Under the pieces are notes generated by a model. It ran no database searches. It was not told the origin of the DNA and was given only the letters and a program-made list of their open reading frames with translations. Below are positions 24,174 to 37,779 of a stretch of 64,000 nucleotides of DNA, piece after piece. This DNA comes from Polytrichum commune (lineage: Eukaryota; Streptophyta; Polytrichopsida; Polytrichales; Polytrichaceae). The position numbers and the translations under genes were made by a program. How positions within the stretch are numbered: position 1 is the first letter of the stretch; each line of letters begins with the position of its first letter. Location: contig OX485808.1 of NCBI GenBank assembly GCA_950295325.1, positions 25,872,527-25,936,526 of the forward strand, written 5' to 3'.

Positions 24174-27100
24174 ATTGGGACCCCCCCCCCCCCTCCTAGT
24201 TGAAAGTTTATTTTGACAATCACAAAGTATGGGGGGTGTCACTTGAAGGCCTGCTCTTACCTTAGTCCCTAACCGTAAGGTCCTAATTCCCTTAAAACAC
24301 AAAACTACTCTACAAATAACTCTAATGTGATGGGTGTGTGTTGGGAGGTGAGCTTGGGCCCATCCTGTCCACTAAATTGACACGGTTGAGTTTGAGAAAT
24401 ACCCAGTTGATGTTTGAGATTTCAGGAAAATCACCCATCACAGTTGAACCGGTTGGGTTTGAGAAATAACGAGTTGAAGATTAAGACTTCCAAAAAACTA
24501 CTGGGGAGATTTTGAATATTATCGGTCAAAATCCTAGTGGTTCCAAGTCCAACCGGTTACACATTGTGGTCTTTCAGATTTTCTTCATTAATTTGAAACA
24601 TATTCCATGAATTCCTCTAAAATGATCGGTACCTTTCCCAAACCCCTAACCCTCAACCACTCATTTCTCAAACTTAACCGGTTCATCTATAATGGGTAAT
24701 TTCCTAAAGTCTCAAATCTCAACCGGTTATTTCTCAAACTTAATTATCTGGTTGAATTTTATTTAGTTGTAATGTAGGATGAGTGGCAGTTTTTCTTGGG
24801 TATGCATTCACATCCTAGATGGAAGCCATTTTTTGTTCTTGGATGCAATTGCAGATGCAAGAACAACTGATCTTGCTCTTAGCTCATAAAGATTTGTCTT
24901 CTTTTGTCTTTTTTTTTCCCTTTTTGGTTATTATGAAGAACACGCTCACAAGAAAGGCAAAGCTCATAGGGTGGTCAACTATAAATCTTGTTTGGAGGCT
25001 TTGTGTTGTTTCAATAAACTCACGCATTGTGGATGTAAGGCTCTCAATAAAATAAACCTCCTATAGGTTGCAGACCGGTTTCTTGCAAATCACGTAACGC
25101 CAATTTAAGGTCTCATTCATCATTTTTGGAGTCAAACTAATCACAAATAGAAAAGTACACTGCATTTTCACGTTTCGAATAGACGACTCTATCTAAGAGA
25201 AAACGATGTTAGCATCACTCACCTTGAAATCTTCCACAATAAGCACGTATTGATTATGAGAATGCCCACCACCTTAACATCAAGTTCCCATGTTGGTGCA
25301 AACCATAAAAAAGATAACAACTCTAAACCTTTTTTAAGATTTGCATACGAAATCCAAACAAGACATACTTTGTTCGTTCGATTGGAAATAACTCTCAAAT
25401 GCTCATACGAGTTGTTTTCGAAAATATCATGTATGGCCAGCGCTTAAAGTGACGGCTCTAGCCTTTCCTCGGAAGTAGTACTCGCGGTGAGAATGTGATG
25501 GTTTTGTGCAAGATAGTGAAGCCCATGCCCCATATGACGTCACGAGGAAAAGCAAGTCAAAGACGGGGGACGGGAAGGAGTTGCTGAATCCTGGGCTCCA
25601 GCCTTGCGGAAGGCCAGCGAGCCAGGCCTTCTTGTGTTGTGATTGCATGGTTGCATGTGGGGTGCTCACGTGGACCTCAATACAAGGTTCCTTTTATGTG
25701 GTGGTCTCAATATTCTCCAAGGGTACTTACTTAACCTTCTCCGCACCCCACTTGGCCTCGTACACACGGCACATGCACACTTCACCCCATGCCCTTATTA
25801 AATGCCTCCATCATTAGCCATGCAGCTGGGTTGCTAACTTGAATCTGGGCCGACACCTCGGACAACGACATGTAACTTAAATCAATGTTGCCCACAACCA
25901 ACGACACTCTAAAAAGGCGAGTGAAATTGGACCCAAGGGGGTTTACATTAGGGCCCAAGTCCAACGTACATGGGACAAGAAAGTGGTGCTAATGTGGTAA
26001 CGTTTTTCCGGCGAAACTTTGTCGGTCTCACCTCAAGGGAATACTCCAATCAATTTCGTTAACCAAATTTCAAGTTTGATTCCAATTTTGAGTTCGATTG
26101 TAAGGTCCATTCTAGAGTTTGTTGGACCCCAAGTTCCTTGAACCGAAACTCTTATGTAAACTCACCTCAATGTAATAAGTAGATCTAATTGGGTTATTGA
26201 TCTTTATTGAATAACTACATCTGAACACTATCATGTGGTTAGGTGTTGCTCTAAGGAATTGGATTGCTCTAAGAAAAGAAATTAGAGTACATGCTTCTTC
26301 TTCTTCTTCTTCTTTTTTCCCACCATCATAGATTTCATAATCAACATTTTAAGGGGGATCTTTATGACTACGACCTTCATTTGGATTTGCCAATCATCTT
26401 GTGGTAATCGTATGTTCACAATTCTATGAGAAGTGGATGCAAGTTGTAGATACTCATTTTCAGAATTGGGTTTAGGTGACACATCCATATGAATTACAAT
26501 TTCACATGACCCCCTTAGCATTTCACCTTTCATTCGAAGGCACCAAAAATTGAAAATTAAAGACTATTGACACAACATGATTGGAATTAAGAAATTTGGC
26601 AAACTTCTCATGAGCATATGTGCTATCAAGTTTTGCATAGTGCACAATTGAAACTAGCGGCATATGAGATCTAGAGAAATATTTACAAATGTTTGTATTA
26701 ATATACCAAAGGAATGTTACCATGGCATAAATTCTATAAAAATCTTAGAGCCCTCAAAGTATGACGTATCTATTGATAGCAACACCATTGAGCTACATGT
26801 GAGTTGATGATCCCCCACCCCACCCAATATTCATTCCCAAAGCCTTGACAACTCTTGAGCCAAGTACGATGGTTGGATGGAGCTTCAAAGTTGACAACCC
26901 AATTTGGCAACCCAATTTGGGCTCCATAGGCATTTAGGGTTAAGTACAAAATAACACCATTTTGGGCCAACCATTGTGGCATTGCGAGAAGGACATAACA
27001 TTGGCTCACAACAAGCACCAACTTTGACCAATCATAATGGCTATGGTAGGACCTACCTGCTCAACAAGGGGGTGTAAAGAGCGTTCTACAAAAGGCAAAC

Positions 27101-27788
27101 AACCCTCATTTAATATAGGACTCTTACAAGCTAAAAGGTTGATTTTGTGCCCATTCTCACCTAAGAATTCAACATCAGTGGACCCCCCTTCCTAGGGTTT
27201 AATGAAAGGCCTATTCCCAAAAACATCTTGGCAACTTTTTGGAGGGTGCATATTTCAAATCTATTTAAACTTTGTAATCCCTTTGAAAGGTCAAAAGCTG
27301 TTGGAATCATTACCTTAAGCAACTAACCATATCGGTTACACCTATTACAGTGATTTGAAAGTAGAAAATACCATGGTCCACTATTTTTTATGTGTGGGTC
27401 AAAAAGTAGAGTGGCTAATAATTGATTGAGTTTTTATATCCAAATATAAAATGTTCAAATGTCTAAAAAATATTGAAATTACTTGTATAATACAAATCTT
27501 ATATTGATATTGTAATTTTCAATCCACGGTAATCAATGTTCATGTAAAATCATCAAGTTCGTATTCTTGGTTTTGAACATATGATATTGTGGGCTCACAA
27601 ATGGTGTAGGTTAAGATATATATACATGTATACATGTATATACAAATGCTTGCACTCCTATATGTGAAGATTAAGATACAAGCACGAGGCACTTTGGAAT
27701 GATTGATTAATGTTATCAAGGTAGAGGGTGCTAAAAATAAGAACTCAGTAGATATACTATTATTAGATTGGAAGAAATTAGTCTTTAT
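24174..27788. other. No gene seen; dispersed repeats
   Basis: The stretch 24405-24760 contains repeated AACCGGTT words, and about 24460-24740 is related to the hAT-like MITE at 45773-46000. The stretch 26940-27110 is related to 21630-21840. There are homopolymer C runs near 24180 and a (TTC)n run near 26297. The open frames at 25427-25817 oppose one another and show no domain. Confidence 0.5.
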
Positions 27789-28042
27789 TAGTACATTGGA
27801 GTTATCCTATAATTTAAAAATAGTTTGAGTTGGGAGTGGATTGTTTTGCATACAATACTTTCCATGTGCATGTTTACAGAGCATGCTTGGGGTCTCAGTG
27901 TAGGCCTGTACAAAGAACCTACTATATCAATTCATAAAGGGTCAAACTCATTTTGGCATGCCAAGAGGTGCTAAAATGGGTTTGGCACCCCATAGATCAA
28001 TATAGAATGTTCTTGTTCAAATGTCCGCACCAACTCCAAGCA
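27789..28042 (+). repeat. Dispersed foldback repeat, copy A
   Basis: About 255 bp are closely similar to 29676-29930. The core around AAACTCATTTTGGCATGCCA is palindromic. A third, inverted partial copy lies at about 32938-33054. This copy lies just beyond the 3' end of the PIFI-like gene. Confidence 0.8.
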
Positions 28043-29419
28043 CTACAATCAACGTTGACACTAAACTACCAAAGGATAATGGAAAGGTACCCAAAACCAA
28101 ATGGAGTGGATGGCCATGAAACCTCCTCTACTTGGACAGAAAAAACTAACCAGGTGGCTATGCACCTACTACGTTCCAAAGTTTTCTTTATGAAAAAGGA
28201 TAACGATAATGATAATAACGATAATAAAATAATAATAAGTTATAGCACTGCATGATTTCATGTAGTATGTCACATACTTTTCATACACAGTGAACTTAAA
28301 ATCTGGATATTTGAAGCAACTTGTCCCATATCATATTTTTCGTGATCTGGAAGAATGTTTTCAGTGGTGTTAATTCATTTTTCGTTTCATACGGTCCTGT
28401 CTGTCACAAGATCTTGAAGGAGAAGGCATACCTAGTGGCTAGATTCATAATTGCTGAAATTCTGAGGAATTTTGTTGTAAGAGGATGAATACAGATGGAT
28501 GAAAGCTTTTGGACAGTATGTAGGTGTGAACCTCTAGAACTACCTGGTATGGTAGCTGAGGAGTATTTATATGTATATTTGCAATAAAATATTGTATTTA
28601 GGACAGGTGTCTCCATCTGTGTACACCTACGTGCTGGCCATACCTAACCAGGTCGTTACTACTATAGATACCCTCGGGATATCCGGTACCTAATGTATCT
28701 AGTGTATGTTAATCTCTCTATACCCTCGGGATATCCGGTCCAGGTAGCTTAGCTTTAAGTCTTAACTAATCTGATATCCTGGATTAAGGACCAGGGTCCT
28801 ACTTAATCTGATACCCTGGAGTAAGGGTATCCACCCTAAGCCTCAGATGGCTTTTTCTCTTAAGCCTCATATGGCTAGTTTAAATACATCAGATTGTTTT
28901 AGCTCTGATTCTTCTAACAAATTTAACAAATGGACTGAGAGAATGCAGCTAAGTAGAACCCAAGAAATGTGACGTTCTATGATAGGCTGCTAAGACATTC
29001 GGACACAGCAAACCGAAAATATGAAATTCTCACATATGAACAAAATCCTCTAGCCACAAACAAAGAACTTGCAAACTACAATATGAACAAAAATGTACAA
29101 CAAGTCACTACTACAAAGATAAAGGTCAGCAGGTGCTCCCCCACCCAACGTTTTACACTACTTGACATATCTTTCTTAACTGCTACTAATGTTACATTGC
29201 CAGCCCTGAGTCTCAGTTGTACATTGAATTTTTACAGACCCTCTGGCTACTCCTCTTCTACTGATAACCCAAATTTGCTGCTGCCTTGGTGTGTGTGTTC
29301 TAAAAATCTCTCCAACAATCTATGGACACCCTATGAATCATGAATCAGGACTGAAGGAGCTAGAACATACATTTGTGCAGGCTATAAATTTCAGCGAGCC
29401 ATAATTTTCGACAAATTAT
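28043..29419. other. No gene seen; likely 3' flank of the PIFI-like gene
   Basis: A two-copy tandem repeat sits near 28668-28740: TACCCTCGGGATATCCGG occurs twice about 60 bp apart. The rest has no supported coding sequence. The part nearest 29419 should contain the 3' UTR of the minus-strand gene, whose end I cannot fix. Confidence 0.5.
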
Positions 29420-32400
29420 CTATTCTTCTCCTTCAATAAAAGGGCAAGATCCATCATCCACATTGGCGAGTGGATCAAAGAATGGTGACTCCGGGTCTGT
29501 ACAACCAGGTACAATATCTAATTCGCATCGATCCCCCTGCAGAAACATCATGGATACATGATAAATGGGTCTGTGTACCAAGGGCTCAATGTGCAACCTA
29601 TGTAAACAATTTCTACAACCTTCATCAAGTTTTCAGATTATATATTTTCATATATTTGTGGCGTTGACACTTCATTTGTACATTGGAGTTATCCTTTAAT
29701 TTAACAGTTGTTTTAGTTGGGAATCAATTGTTTTGCATACAATACTTTCCATGTGCGGCATGGTTAGGAGCATGCTTGGGTCTCCGTGTAGATTTGAACA
29801 AAGAACCTGCTGTATCAATTCATCAAGGGTCAAACTCATTTTGGCATGCCAAGCGGTGCTAAAATGGGTTTGGCCCCCAATGGATTGATATAGAATGTTC
29901 TTGTTCAAACGTCCACCCCAACTCCAACCATACATCGGAAACATAAAAAACATGCAAAACAACCATTTCCCGATCAAAACTCTAGTTGAATCAAAAGATA
30001 ACTCTATTATCTTATGTCAACCAGAAAATAAGAATATAATCATACATGACATTAATGATCAAAGAATGAAGGCCCCCTTTACACTAGAGCTATAGTTGAG
30101 AGCTTAAACTTGCAAATTTCAGGAATTTGATACTTGGAGTTGACAAGCTTGCATACAAAGCTCACGCTATTGAGAGCTTGACCATTGTTCAAGCTCTCAA
30201 TAGTTCAAGCAACTGTAAAGTGGCTATGATCAAAGTGTTAATATCAACAGGGGAATGAAACTAAACAAAGAAGCATTCATGACAACCCAATGGCGCATTT
30301 TTGATTGGCTTGAGGCCCACAAAATGGGAGCTCCAGCTCGCAACAATTCCTTGCCTACCTCCACGAGGTAGCTTTAAAATTCACAAGGTAGCTTAAAATT
30401 TCGACCAAGACCTTGCCAAAAATGACCAAGAGCTTGTTGTAGATGTTCCGTATGGGATCCATCAAGAGGCCATCTAAACATTTTATGCCCAGTAAGAGTT
30501 GAAGCTCTCAATTTGAGAGCTCATGTAAAGTGGATTTGAGTGAACAAGCACACATAAGAAGCTCCCATCTGATGAGAAGAATCCCTTCTTCAAGCTCTCA
30601 ACTCGAGCTTCAACTCAAGCTCTACAGTAAAGGGGTCCTAAGCATGTGTTTGCATTCAAGAACACCCAGCCTACCTGTGTACTTGAACCCACATCTTTGA
30701 TAACATTAAGGCATGAAGAATGAGTTAATTTTAAATAAGGTCAATTTTTACGCAATTAGCTAAGAATGGAGGTACGTAGCTAAATTACACGTTTTTTGTG
30801 CATGAAGAGGACCTCAAGTGGGCCTCTCAGACCCTGAGGGGGTAAATTCCCCCAAGTGCAGTGAAGCGACATGGTGCAAATTTTAACAGATTTTCACAAC
30901 ACTAAAGGATGGAAGAAATTACATACCCCTTGTTGTATTAAACCAGCAGGAAAGGCACAGCGATCTTGAACAAATACTGCTTCGGGATAAATTGCACTGT
31001 CGCAAGCTCCCTCATGTGCCAGTTCCTTTGCAAGCTCCTGAAGAAGAAATCCAGATTGAATCACTTTAGATACCCTTTCTATATTTTCTCAATTTCATCT
31101 TATGATACTGTGGTTCAATACGTTCGTACTAAGCTTCAAGTTCAAAGGGCACAACTAACTTGTACACATCCTGGAAACAAGCTCCTTGTGCCCTGCAAAG
31201 TGCCCCAAACGATCTTATTTTGAGCACTCCCATGAAACTCTTTTAGGACCCTGAAAGTAGACTTGAACAACCATAATGAGCTTTGGGAGCAACAGCTTGT
31301 TACGAAGTGAGTGTACAATATCAAAATCCCTTGAGATGTTGCAGAAAATCCTTAGTAAGCTTCATAGGAGCGTTCATGTATTTTGACCATTTAAGAACTG
31401 GGGTCGTGTCTATACAGGATTCATGACAATTTCTACAAAACTCCTAACAAATATTGAAATAATATTTTATTTGGTCTAAACATTTAGCCCCAACATATTA
31501 AAACAAGGAAGTGAAAATAAAGTCATATGCAAAAAATGTGATAAAAAATACAAGGTATGTATTTCAGACTAGGTGGTTCATACAAGGCTCAATCCTCCTG
31601 AAAGTCTATTTTGCATATATGTATCCTCCAATTGGAATAATGCACGTGATAATTGAGCTAATTTGAGATAGGATCACTTTTGACACTTCTAGGTAAACAT
31701 ATCACAAAGTATTATTAACCCCTAATGTCCAATGCAACTATAATTAGGTTGTGAGTAGTTTTCTCTGGCCCTAGTTTGGATTGTTTCTTGATTGTTTCAA
31801 CTACTCTTGTTCATGTTCAAGTTTGCTATATTCTACCATGTAAATAATTTTGATTCAACAAAGTTAGCTAATTTTGGATTAATTCAATATGAGAGTGTGC
31901 TCTCAATTGGTTTATAGTGGAACTAGTCCACAAACCAAAACTTGACATTTGTCACCTCCGCGATTTATGGACGGCATTTCCTAAACATGTTTTTTATTAA
32001 TCCCTATGTGCATATAATTCCCAATTGATCTGAAAATTTGCATGACACTCAAACAAAGCATATCCTATACATCTACTGTCGGAATTTTTAGTTGGACTTG
32101 TGTTGATGGGTGTAAAATTATGCCACAGCTGCCTCAAATTGCAAGCTTCCCAAAAAATCACAAAACAATGATTTCAAGATTTGAGAGCTAATTTGAGTAG
32201 GTATATTGCCCCTCTTTTGAATGAGGGTAACATTTTGTCATTTGGAGATGATTTAAATTTAAAATTTGGACTATGAGTAGTCACCTCTAACCAGCAAACA
32301 TCTATACGATTGGATTTGTCAAAAAAGCTTCAGATCTTCAGCTCCAATCACTAAAATTGAAGTCACATTTTCTGGGCAGATGTGAGGGAATGGGGTGTGG

Positions 32401-35400
32401 GAAGTTAGGGGTTAAGGCCCGTAATGGACGTCTTATACCTTTAAAGGTTTAGAGAAAGGAAATACAAAGACTCTTACTGCATTGAAGTAGCTTTGGGGCA
32501 GACCCTTCAACTTCTCAGGTATTTCCATGAACAACTTGTAAGGGCCATCCCAGTTGACTCCGTCAGTAAATGAGAACTCCAATGATGTTGCTGCAACATG
32601 TCCAGGTGGAGATGAGAAAATGCAAGTACTAGTTGAAGCTCTCATGTTTAGGGCATGAAACAAAAACCTGAATTAGCAGTGTGGAGATACAATATTCGTA
32701 ATTTCTTGTACACCTTCAATAACACTAAGTAGCAAGTATTAAACTCACCCCATTTCTTTAATTAAATCACATTCCACCATACGGTGGCTCCACCAGACAC
32801 ATGGTGACAACATCCTGCAACTCGATGGGACTTTCCATTACATATAAGTTCCCTATGTTTTTTCAATGGTGGTTTTGCATACAAAATTGATAAATTCTTC
32901 CATTGGTGGTCTCCACTCGGAGGTTGTGTTTGAATTTGAATGAAGAGTAACCTACTTCAGTTCATTGAGGGGAAAAACTCATTTTTGCACCTCTTGGCAT
33001 GCCAAAATGAGTTTGACCCTCAATGAACTGATATAAAGTGTTGTTCGTCCAAACATGGTCCTTGTTACAAATAGGAAGAGGAGATATCTGAGACTGGTTT
33101 TTACTCCCAGACAGAGCACCAAATCTTTCATCTCACCAGTGTCAAACTCCAAGTCTGCCACTTTGGTGAATGTCAGTACAAGTGACCATGTCAAAAAGAA
33201 GTCTAAGGACTTACCATGCTTCGGAACATTGATTTTGATGGAGAAAAAGGGTACACACTGGCTTCCTCGCTCCTTCTTCGTCATGACACGGGGTTCACCT
33301 CCACACATAATAGGTTGATTGAATCCACCTGCATCCAACCCACACAAACTCATCAGCTACAGTTCTGAATGAGCATTACACGTAGTGGTCAGCCAAGCAA
33401 ATTTGCTGACATGTCTATTCCAGGTTAAGTAAGGGGAGGCATCTTATCACCTATAGTCGATGACCTTGTCATGGTCTGACCAATACATCTGGCAATGGAC
33501 AGGTATTGTCATGCCAACGGCTATAGTAGGGAAGCAATTTCTTAACCTGTCTGTTCGTGATTCAATACGAGGCACGTTATCACCTATGATTGATGACCTT
33601 CCTGTGGCCTAACCACTTCATCCAATAGCGGACACATTTCACCTTGCCATTGGCTATAATATGCGCCCAATAGTGGTCATGCCAAGCAATTTTGACGACA
33701 TGTTTATTCCTAATTGGATACAAGGAGGCACATTATAACCTATGATTGATGACCCTATCATGGACTAACCACTACAACCAATAATGGACAGGTGTCACTT
33801 GCCATCGGTTGTAGTAGGCAACTACACCTACATCGCCCTGGAAAGGCTTCTAGGATCCATTACCTAGTTCATAGTGTTGAACAGGTTTTTCAATTTTTAT
33901 ATTTAAGAAGAAAGATTCCTAGGCTGCCATATAGTGATAAGGGTGAGAGTAATGGCACACCATTGAAGGCGATGCCATATTCTGGGCTTGGCACGAGCTT
34001 GCTCGATGCCGAATTGAAAATAATCATCAAGCTTTCACCCTGCGTATATCATGCCCACCAGTGAGAGAGAGGTCTCTCTAACTAAAAGAAAAACCCATAG
34101 ATCATAAATGTGTGCAAACACAACTGCATGTTATTAACATTTCTGGGTTCAACCTTCACGTCTGGCAAAGTGGTGCTTACAGACATAGGAGCTTGGCCTG
34201 TTGCAGTTTCCCAGTAGACCGGGAAATGCCCCATTTCAAACTCTGCCCAAGTTGGTAGGGTATATCTGTTCAAATAACCAAACCCCAAAAAGAAAGTCTG
34301 TAATTCATCCTAGAGAAACCACTAGAGTGCATTTTGGCATGATTACACCTCAGTTCATGCATAGATTACACTACATAGACTTTAGCCTCAGCAAGTCAAC
34401 CTGACTGAATCAACCAATCCTCCTGATCCCTGGCGTATTCTGAAAGTGGAAAATTGATATGGTCTGAAGACAAACATATGACATTGATACATTGAATATC
34501 AAGGAAAAACTTTAACATTTCTATAGTGAGACACAGATGGCTTTGACAATGCCTGATATGTATGGAAACAAGGGCACCACTACTCTAAAAGAAATAGGCA
34601 GTAATCTGCAGAGCTAATGTACCCATGATATATAATTACATTTTAGAAACGCCTTATTCTCTCAAACTAAAGCTTACATGCATCATTACCATACTTTGAG
34701 GTGATTAATTCTTGAATTTTGCAGAATGCATTTACAACCTTGAGATCTACTGTGAGCTTGATAGGTGATGTGTTTACAAACTCTCTATCCTCATGGTATG
34801 GTTAATATGCCGTACATTCAATATATCCTAACAATATTATTTTGCATTGCAATTCATACAGTGCACTTTAACACCCATTGTAATTGGATCAGGCCACAAC
34901 CAAAACTGCCAAGATAGGCTACTTTGCAAGCACAGTTGCCAAAGCATGTGACTTGATTGATGAATGCTTAACCTACTTAAGGTTCCATACTCAACAATTC
35001 TCATTATTTCAACTTCGTCAATCTTATAATGATGAAGGCACATACTGCTTCACTCCTGTATCAACAGTTGCAGTCGCGCGAACCCTCCCTACTGGCAGTT
35101 GCACTCTCCTTAGCCCTACCTCTTTCATCTTTGCCGTTAACTGCGATCCATTGAATTGTGATACTGCATCCACAACAGATAAATACTGTCAATATGATTG
35201 ATCAAATCAATCAATCACATAACGAACTAGTATTGCAGGACATAAAAATGAGAATTAAGTGTGCAAGAGAAATCGTTGGTTCATCACACTTGTAGAAATT
35301 GCAAAATCCGGAGGCATTCTGCAATCATACAAGTGGTATAGGGGTCTCCAACAATTGTGTGCTGACATAGAAAAGAAAGAAACAAAGATGACTCCTATGT

Positions 35401-37742
35401 TGCCACCAGCGAAAATTATGGTGTTGCTTCATTTTCAAGACGGTCTTGGTCTATATGTAATCCTGAAACAGGCATTACGAGAATTAGAGAGCCCCTGATA
35501 ACTAATGCCTCCTTCCGGAGGTGAACACCTTGAACAGGCGCAGACAAGCCAGCCAGCACCTATCTCCCCCAAGGCTCCCACATGGTTGGCTGAAAATATT
35601 TGGTTCACCCCCATATCCGCACTGTGATTGGGTGGACTATAGGTGGCAGGGTGCACCGGAAATCAAGTGCTGGGAAGGTCACCCATCCGAGTACTATCCA
35701 ACCTAAGGCAGCTCAACCTTGAAGGTCCCATGGGATCCAGCTTAAGGCTTAGGGTTTAAGCCACCCTAGTGTGCTGACATACTGTAATGAACAAAGTATC
35801 ATACATTTTAATTGCTAAGACCAGAATGAAAGAGTCATAACGTAAACATACAAGGCTCGCACATCAATCAATCAACATGAAATTTTGATCTATGTGCTGT
35901 GTGGGACCTTGGCTAATTACAAGGCTCTCAAATTCTTCATGTATTTTGGTCAAAACAAGATTTCCCATTTCAGTTTAATTTCACCGAGTGCCACTGCAGA
36001 CACACATGAAGGGGTCTTCTGGAGAACTTCAGTCCGAATGACCTAAAACAAATAGTTTTGATCCGTCCTGTAACTCCAATGGATGGCTGGCTGGTGTTAC
36101 ACCTGAAGATTGAAGGAAGATGGGGTCCTAAAACATCACTTAATAACACATAAGTATCTCCTCTTGAGGCATAGAGGGTCCCAATGTGAAGTGGGGTTTT
36201 TTTAATGGAGACAGTAGAAGTGGAGCACAGAAGAAAGGTAACAATCTCCTCCTAATTATCCATTCATTAAATTAAATGAACGGCATAGAGGAAGTGCCAC
36301 TTGCAGATGACCTTGAACGTGGATCCCTTGTTTTTCTATATTCCTTTTGTTCAATCCTCCTGGCATAGAAGAAGGATACTAGTGCTAATGAATCAAAATT
36401 TGATTGCCAGAAATCTCAGATTTCATAAAATAAAAACTGAAGATGCTCAGCTCTCTAACTTGTGTAGAACATTTGATGGGCTAAGTACACCACAGTTCGA
36501 AATGCCCATCATCATTCCAATTATCCATGCCCAAGGAAATTACACAAAATCACCACTCGACCCCCACAATGCAGATTCCGTCAACTAGATTCACTTGCAC
36601 AAATTATGAAGCCCCACATAAAACTCCAAAGGCTACACATGCATACCAACCGCAATACTCCCCACACCCACCATTCCCAACCTAACGAAATTCACCACCA
36701 TAACACCAACACCAAATTGTTACGGTTCGGCTTGTCCAAGCCGGTTCAAGGTTTTCATCATTGGAAGGTGGCAGTATTCTTTGAGGTCCTACTGATTCTT
36801 GTGATGTCAATTTCAGGATTACATGTAGAATCATACCACCCCGAGAATGAAGCAACACCCATAATTCATGCCAATGACAACATCGGAGTCATCTCTTTCT
36901 GTCTCTCTTTCTCTTTGGGTTGAGTACAGCGCAATCTGAGATGCCCGATGTACATTGGCCATGCCCAGCACCATTTCCTTTTCCAATCAAACACATACCA
37001 AGCGACACATTCAACAACTTTCTAGGTGCACTAAAGTTACTAAAACACCTATTCAACCCCCTCGACTCAGCAGCTTCCTTCAAAGGAATTTTCAAGCCCC
37101 ACAGAAACTCCAAAGGCTACCCATCCCTCATAAGTTGCAGTACAAACCTCCCCAAACCCACCATTCCCAGCTTGCAGATCCAGCAACAACCCAAATAACA
37201 GGCGAACAATTCACCACCAAACAACAACATCAAATCAAATTGTTGTGCCTTTTCAAGGTTTTCACCAAGTATTCTTCGAGGTCCTTCTAATTCTTGTGAT
37301 GCCCGTTTCGGGATTTAAAATTATTCCTCCCTCCGAGATGAAGCAACGCCATAAAACCACCATAATTCACGCCGGTGGCAACATCGGAGTCATCTTTCTT
37401 TCTCTCTCTCTATCTTTGGGTTCAGTACACCAATCTGAGATGCCCAATGTACATTGACCAAGCCCATCATCAGCATTCACATTCCCAATCCCACCACATT
37501 CCACTCTACACATTCATTATTCCAATTCGCAAAAACTCGGAAAGGCTGCCAGACAACTCCAAAGGCTACCCATCCAATACCAACCTCAATATTCCCCCCA
37601 CACCCACCATTCCCAGCCTGCAGCACCAGAAACAACCCCAAAAACAGGAAAACAAAACTCACCACCACCACCACCACAACAACAACAACAAATCTGAGAA
37701 GGAAGGAGCACATAAAATACCATAATTCACACCGGTCGCAAC

Positions 37743-37779
<37 letters not shown>

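Noticed and set aside
35648-35767. Functional 5S rRNA gene
   Set aside because: Length and the internal promoter region fit, but the stem arms and several loops diverge too far, and there is no array.
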